Source of the DNA: Punica granatum
Lineage: Eukaryota > Streptophyta > Magnoliopsida > Myrtales > Lythraceae
Assembly (NCBI RefSeq): GCF_007655135.1
Contig: NC_045127.1
Span: 18,199,699-18,263,698, forward strand
DNA length: 64,000 nt
Direction of reading: 5' to 3'
Shown: positions 59,092 through 64,000 of the stretch, piece by piece
Layout: the number at the start of each line of letters is the position of its first letter
How positions within the stretch are numbered: position 1 is the first letter of the stretch
Translations under genes and position numbers: made by a program
Notes under the pieces: model-generated
The model's database searches: none
Seen by the model: the letters and a program-made list of their open reading frames with translations, nothing else
Told to the model about the DNA's origin: nothing

Positions 59092-62000
59092 ATGGTGACG
59101 GAGGCTACCACCGCGTTCAAAGTGATGAACCAAGAGTTCGTGAAACTTGATCGATTTGACGGCACAAACTTTAACCGCTGGAAGGACAAGATGTTGTTCC
59201 TCCTTACCGTCTTAAATGTGGCGTACATTCGGGACCCGAACCTGCAACCCGTGGAGGATCCCACCCCCGATGCAACCCCCGAGGAAATCGCAAAGGTGGC
59301 CGAACTCAAGAAGAAGCTCGAGGAAGACAAATTAACATGTCGTGGACACATCCTCAACACTTTGTCCGATCGACTGTACGATCTCTACATGTCGATGCAG
59401 TCCCTGATGGAGATATAGAAAGCTCTTGAAGAGAAATACAACACTGAGCAGCAAGGTACTGATAAATTTTTAATAATGAAGTATTTCGAATTCAAAATGC
59501 TCGATAGTATCCCTATCATGGATCAAGTCCATGAACTACAAATCATTGTAAGCAGGCTTCGTGACCTGAAAGTTATTATTCCGGAATTGCTACAAGTCGG
59601 GGCTATCATCTCAAAGTTACCCTCGTCTTGGAACGATTACCGGAAGAAACTCCTGCATATGGCGGAGGACTTCACTGTGGAGAAAATACTTAGGATTTGC
59701 GTATTGAAGAGGAAACTCGGAAGCGCAATGCATTGTATCTTCCCCAAGGTTCTAAAGTGAACCATGTGAGTGAGTCCAAGAACTCTCGGAAAGGCAAGCG
59801 AAAGGCTACGTTCGAGACCAAGGACACGCAAAACAAGAAGAGAAAATCTCGCAATTACTATCATTGCAATAAGAAAGGGCACTATATTAAGGATTGCAAA
59901 CTTCTCAAAAGGGAGAAAGATGCCACAACTTCCAAAGCCAATATGGTTGAGGACATGGACGCCATGGTTACAGGAGGAATCGAGAGCTTGGAGATTGGTA
60001 TGATTACCGAACTCAACATAGCCACGACTAATAAGTCCTATAATTGGTGGCTCGACTCTGGAGCTACTGTCCATGTGTGTAACGACCGACAACAATTCAA
60101 GAGCTATGAACCAGTGGCAAACCGTGAGGTGCTTATGGGCAACCATCAATCGGTCAAGGTGCTCGGTCAAGGGACGGTGGAACTCAACTTTACATTCGGG
60201 AAGAAATTGACCTTAATCAATGTGTTGCATGTTCCCGATGTAAGAAAGAATTTACTGTCCGCGAGTCTTTTGTGCAACAAGGGGTTCAAGGTTATATTAG
60301 AATCCGATCAGTTAGTCTTACTTAAGGGTGATATGTATTTGGGAAAGGGATATTGTAGCGAGGGCATGTTCAAGTTGAGCATTGATATGAATAAAGCTAA
60401 TTCTTCTGCTTATATTGTTGAATCTTATCCTTTGTGGCATGCTCGTTTAGCACATTTTAATTTTAAAACTTTACAATATATGCAAAAGAATGGTTACATC
60501 AATCTAAGTGATGATAAACTTGTGGATAAATGTGAAATTTGTGTTCAATAAAAAATTACCAAGAAACCGTTTCTTAAAAAGTGTGAAAGAAATTCACAAG
60601 TGTTAGATTTGATCCATTCGGATGTTTGTGAATTAAATGGAATTCTAACAAGAGGTGGAAAACGATATTTTATCACTTTTATTGATGACTTCTCAAGATT
60701 TACTTATGTGTATCTCATGAGGAGTAAAGACGAGGCTTTTGGCATGTTTAAACGTTTTAAGAATGAGGTTGAGAATTTGTTTAACAAGAAAATCAAAGTG
60801 CTTCGTAGTGATAGAGATGGTGAATACTTTTCCAATAAATTTGATGTATTTTGTGAGGAGCAAGGTATGGTACATGAGTGTTCCGCACCGTATACTCCGC
60901 AACAAAATGGTTTGGCGGAAAGAAAGAACCGTACCTTAGTAGATATGGTTAACTCGATGTTGTTAAATGCTAAATTTCCATATAACCTATGGGGCGAAGC
61001 ATTATTGACTGCGTGTCATATCCTTAATAGGATACCATCGAGAAAATTCAAGGTATCTCATTATGAGTTATGGAAGGGTCGGAAGCCAAACTTAGATTAT
61101 TTCAAAGTGTGGGGGTGTTTGGCTTACTATAGAGTTCCCGACCAACAAAGAACAAAATTAGGACCAAGAGCCATTAAGGGTGTATTCGTTGGATATGCCC
61201 AACATTTTAAAAATTATCATGTTCTTGACTTGGTGTCAAATACGATAATTGAAACGAGAGATATTGTATTCATTGAAAGCAAGTTTTCCGACGATTCAGT
61301 GGATTCGGAACAAGAATATGAACCAATGATCTCAAGTGATCAAAACAAGAGACGTCTTTGTGACAATAAGGATACGGAGCCGAGGAAAAGTCAAAGTGTG
61401 AGAAAAGAAAAGGACTTTGGTCCCGATTTCATTTCCTCGCAATCTCTAGCGTATCTCGTTGAGGGAGATAGAGAATCCGTAATTAGGAAAATCCCCATAA
61501 TGCTTAATGTGGAAGGTGATCCACAAACCTATGGTGAAGCCATGGCTTCTAAGGATGCGGCATTTTGGAAATAGGCGATCAATGATGAAATGGATTCAAT
61601 ATTGTTCAACAATACTTGGGTCCTAGTTGATCTTCCTCAAGGATCGAAATCTATCGGGTATAAATGGGTGTTTAAAAGGAAGAATAACCCAACCGGGGGT
61701 TCTCCGACTTTTAAGGCTAGATTGGTGGCAAAATGATTTAGGCAAAATAAAGGCCTAGATTATTGTGACACCTATGCACCGGTGGCTAGGATGACTTCCA
61801 TTCGAGTCCTTATGGCACTTGCATCTATTCATAAGTTACATGTGCATCAAATAGATGTTAAGACGGCCTTTTTGAATGGTGATCTCGAAGAGGAAGTCTA
61901 CATGGAGCAACCGGAAGGCTTTGTGCTTCCTGGGAATGAACATATGGTGTGTAAATTGATCAAGTCATTATATGGCTTGAAACAAGCGCCTAAACAGTGG

Positions 62001-63054
62001 CATGAGAAATTTGACTCGATTATTTTGTCATATGATTTTTTGCATAATTGTGCGGATAAGTGTATTTACACTAAATTCACCGATAGATACAGTGTAATTA
62101 TTTGTCTCTATGTGGACGATTTGTTGATCTTTGGGACGGATTTGGAAGGTGTTTGTGAGACCAAAGAGTATCTAGCCTCGAATTTTAAGATGAAAGATCT
62201 CAACGAGGTAGATACAATTCTAGGTATAAAGGTGCAAAAGCATGAAAGAGGCTTTGCACTAAGCCAATCTCACTACATCGAGAAAGTATTGGAGAAGTTC
62301 AAACACTTGAATATCAAGGATTCAAACACTATTCGATCCGAACTTCAAGTTAAGTGAGAATAATGGCAGGGCTATAGCGCAATTAGAGTATGCTAGCGCA
62401 ATTGGAAGTCTAATGTATGCAATGCATTGCACCAGACCTGATATTGCATTTGCTGTGTGCAAATTAGCGAGATTTACAAGTTGTCCTAGTACCGATCATT
62501 GGAAAGGAATTTGTAGGATTCTTGGTTATCTTAGGAAGACCAAAAATTTGGGATTATTCTTTGGTGATTATCCCGCGGTACTAGAAGGTTACTCAGATGC
62601 AAGTTGGATTACAAGTCTAAGTGACAATAAGTCCACATCGGGATGGATTTTTACGATTGGAGGTGGAGCCATTAGTTGGGCCTCCAAAAAACAAAGTTGT
62701 ATCTCACATTCAACCATGGAGGCTGAATTTATAGCCTTGGCGGCTGCCGGCAAGGAAGCGGAATAGCTAAGAGATCTCTTGTTAGATATAAAGTTGTGGC
62801 CACAACGTAGGTTCGCCATTTCCGTATATTGTGATAGTGAATCCACCATGTCTCGAGCGTACAATAAGGTGTATAATGGAAAGTCTAGACATATAAGTTT
62901 GAGACATGAGTATGTGAGACAATTGATTAGGGACGATGTGATAACTGTTACTTATGTTAGGTCAATTGACAATTTAGCGGACCCATTGACGAAAGGTTTG
63001 TCAAGGGATTTGGTTAAGAGTACCACCGCTAAGATGGGTTTAAAACCATTCTAA
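59092..63054 (+). pseudogene. Copia element 2 gag-pol polyprotein, decayed
   Basis: In order: gag (VKLDRFDGTNFNRWKDKML), CCHC knuckle (YHCNKKGHYIKDC, about 59860-59898), protease (WWLDSGATVHVC, about 60046), integrase (LWHARLAH; IHSDVCE; FITFIDDFSRFTYVYLM; SDRDGEYF; QQNGLAERKNRT), reverse transcriptase (QIDVKTAFLNGDLEEEVYM; YVDDLLIFG, about 62108), RNase H (YSDASW, STMEAEFIAL, ADPLTKGLS). Stops at 59416-59418, 60549-60551, 61572-61574, 61734-61736 and 62764-62766, and frameshifts near 59690 and 62330, inactivate it. I prefer the ATG at 59092; the frame is open from 58963. It is a different copia lineage from element 1. Confidence 0.9.
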
Positions 63055-64000
63055 TCGCGTCATTGATAATGGGAACCCTACCTCATTCTAGCCAAAAGTT
63101 AGTTTTGAGGTTCAAAGGATAATAACAAGTTGTTGAATGACACCGTGCACTAAGAATTAGGATTTAGTGATTGAGTTTTAGGAGGATGAGTTTTACTCTT
63201 AATAGATGGACATTAGTTGTCATGAAATCCATATATATGGACATGAAGTGGTGCCGCTTCAACGAGAGTTTTCTTTATGGTTTTTTTTCTCTCGTACATG
63301 TTCATGAAACGGTGATGGAGAAAACGAGAAGACCATATGATGGTTCTAGAATATAATTAAAGGTTGTTGGACTAAAACCGTAGAGTAATTTCGTGCTTAG
63401 TTTTTTGAGTTGTTTATGCACTAAATAGGGTCAAATAAGATGTCATTGGAAAGCCCTCGAAGTCTAGTTTCCAATGCATCAAATTGTTTGTAATTTGGAG
63501 TTGTCTAGGAAATGTTATCGGTATTTTCGTGAGTTGTGTCCAGAAAATCCGAGAAGATAGAATTAGAGTTAATGGGGTGTCTAGGGAAGCTAAAAAGTCC
63601 TTGTGTCCTTATTCTATAAATAGGATGATCGTGTAAGGATGTGGGAAGTCATCTTTGAAATAATCAAGTAATATTCTAGAGTAACTCATTCTTTGAGTTG
63701 TTCTTCTCTGACTTCGAATAACTTAGGTGGATTCCTAAGGTTTTTCGAGTCGTTCGCTCGTTGTTTTGGGGGCTTGATCCTCTCTTCTCTCCTTACCGCC
63801 ATCATGGGATGAGCACATGGCCATAACGGTGCTAAAGCAAATAAACTCTTACTCGAATACTTTATGATTATGTGTGCGACTTTTCCGGTATTGACTTTAA
63901 GAGTGATGGTTCAAGTGACTAGCCACCAATCGCTTTGTTGATACTTTGAGAGTTTGCACTAAGGAAATGTTCAATCTGCGGACACCACTTCTTTATGCAT
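63055..64000 (+). other. 3' flank of copia element 2 with candidate LTR start
   Basis: A non-coding tail follows the pol stop. TGTTGGACTAAAACC at 63365 could open a 3' LTR that runs off the window, with a TATAAATA box at 63615-63622 at a plausible distance. No purine tract is clear and no matching 5' LTR was found, so the boundary is a guess. Confidence 0.35.

Noticed and set aside
58560..63700. Pair of LTRs for copia element 2 (TATA boxes at 58807 and 63615)
   Set aside because: The two regions do not align beyond the TATA word, so they cannot be called an LTR pair from the sequence alone.

Overview
This is plant nuclear DNA, most likely from a eudicot. The evidence is one intact 18-exon host gene for the nucleoporin NUP85, two Ty1/copia and two Ty3/gypsy-type LTR elements, MULE DNA transposons, a plastid 16S rRNA fragment, and long AT-rich intergenic DNA. 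I see no bacterial operons, CRISPR arrays or tRNA genes, and I do not name a species.

Layout. 1-6804: an Angela-like copia element on the minus strand. It has a 3' LTR, a polypurine tract, a gag-pol frame broken only by four in-frame stops, and a primer-binding site. Its 5' LTR is missing, and an inverted piece of a second LTR of the same family lies at the window's left edge. 6812-9180: repeat-derived DNA (a segment shared with the large element at 20-38 kb, a ~154-bp tandem array, a purine-rich GC island). 9181-15878: AT-rich DNA with a B3-domain remnant, a Harbinger-type MITE, the 5' end of a short-LTR Ty3/gypsy element and a foldback element. 15888-40306: one MULE with matching terminal inverted repeats and a 9-bp target duplication. 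It carries a GRF-zinc-finger/transmembrane gene and a decayed MURA-type transposase. A 17.9-kb LTR retrotransposon (20293-38220, target duplication ACCGC) is inserted in the transposase's first coding exon. That retrotransposon has ~5-kb LTRs, a Tat/Ogre-like primer site, one 500-aa DUF7745-like ORF and several tandem arrays, but no visible gag-pol. 40316-50303: host DNA with NUP85. 50304-56765: a plastid rrn16 scrap joined to a second, decayed MULE whose 5' half is tandemly duplicated. 56766-57103: a serpin gene fragment. 58963-64000: a second decayed copia element on the plus strand.

How the parts relate. NUP85 is the only gene likely to serve the host. Everything else is mobile DNA or its debris, and the target duplications and interruptions give a relative order: MULE inserted first, then the large LTR element inside it; plastid fragment first, then the tandem duplication of rRNA tail plus MULE 5' half. 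The two least ordinary items are the MULE carrying a GRF-zinc-finger membrane protein and the large non-autonomous LTR element whose only good ORF is DUF7745-like.
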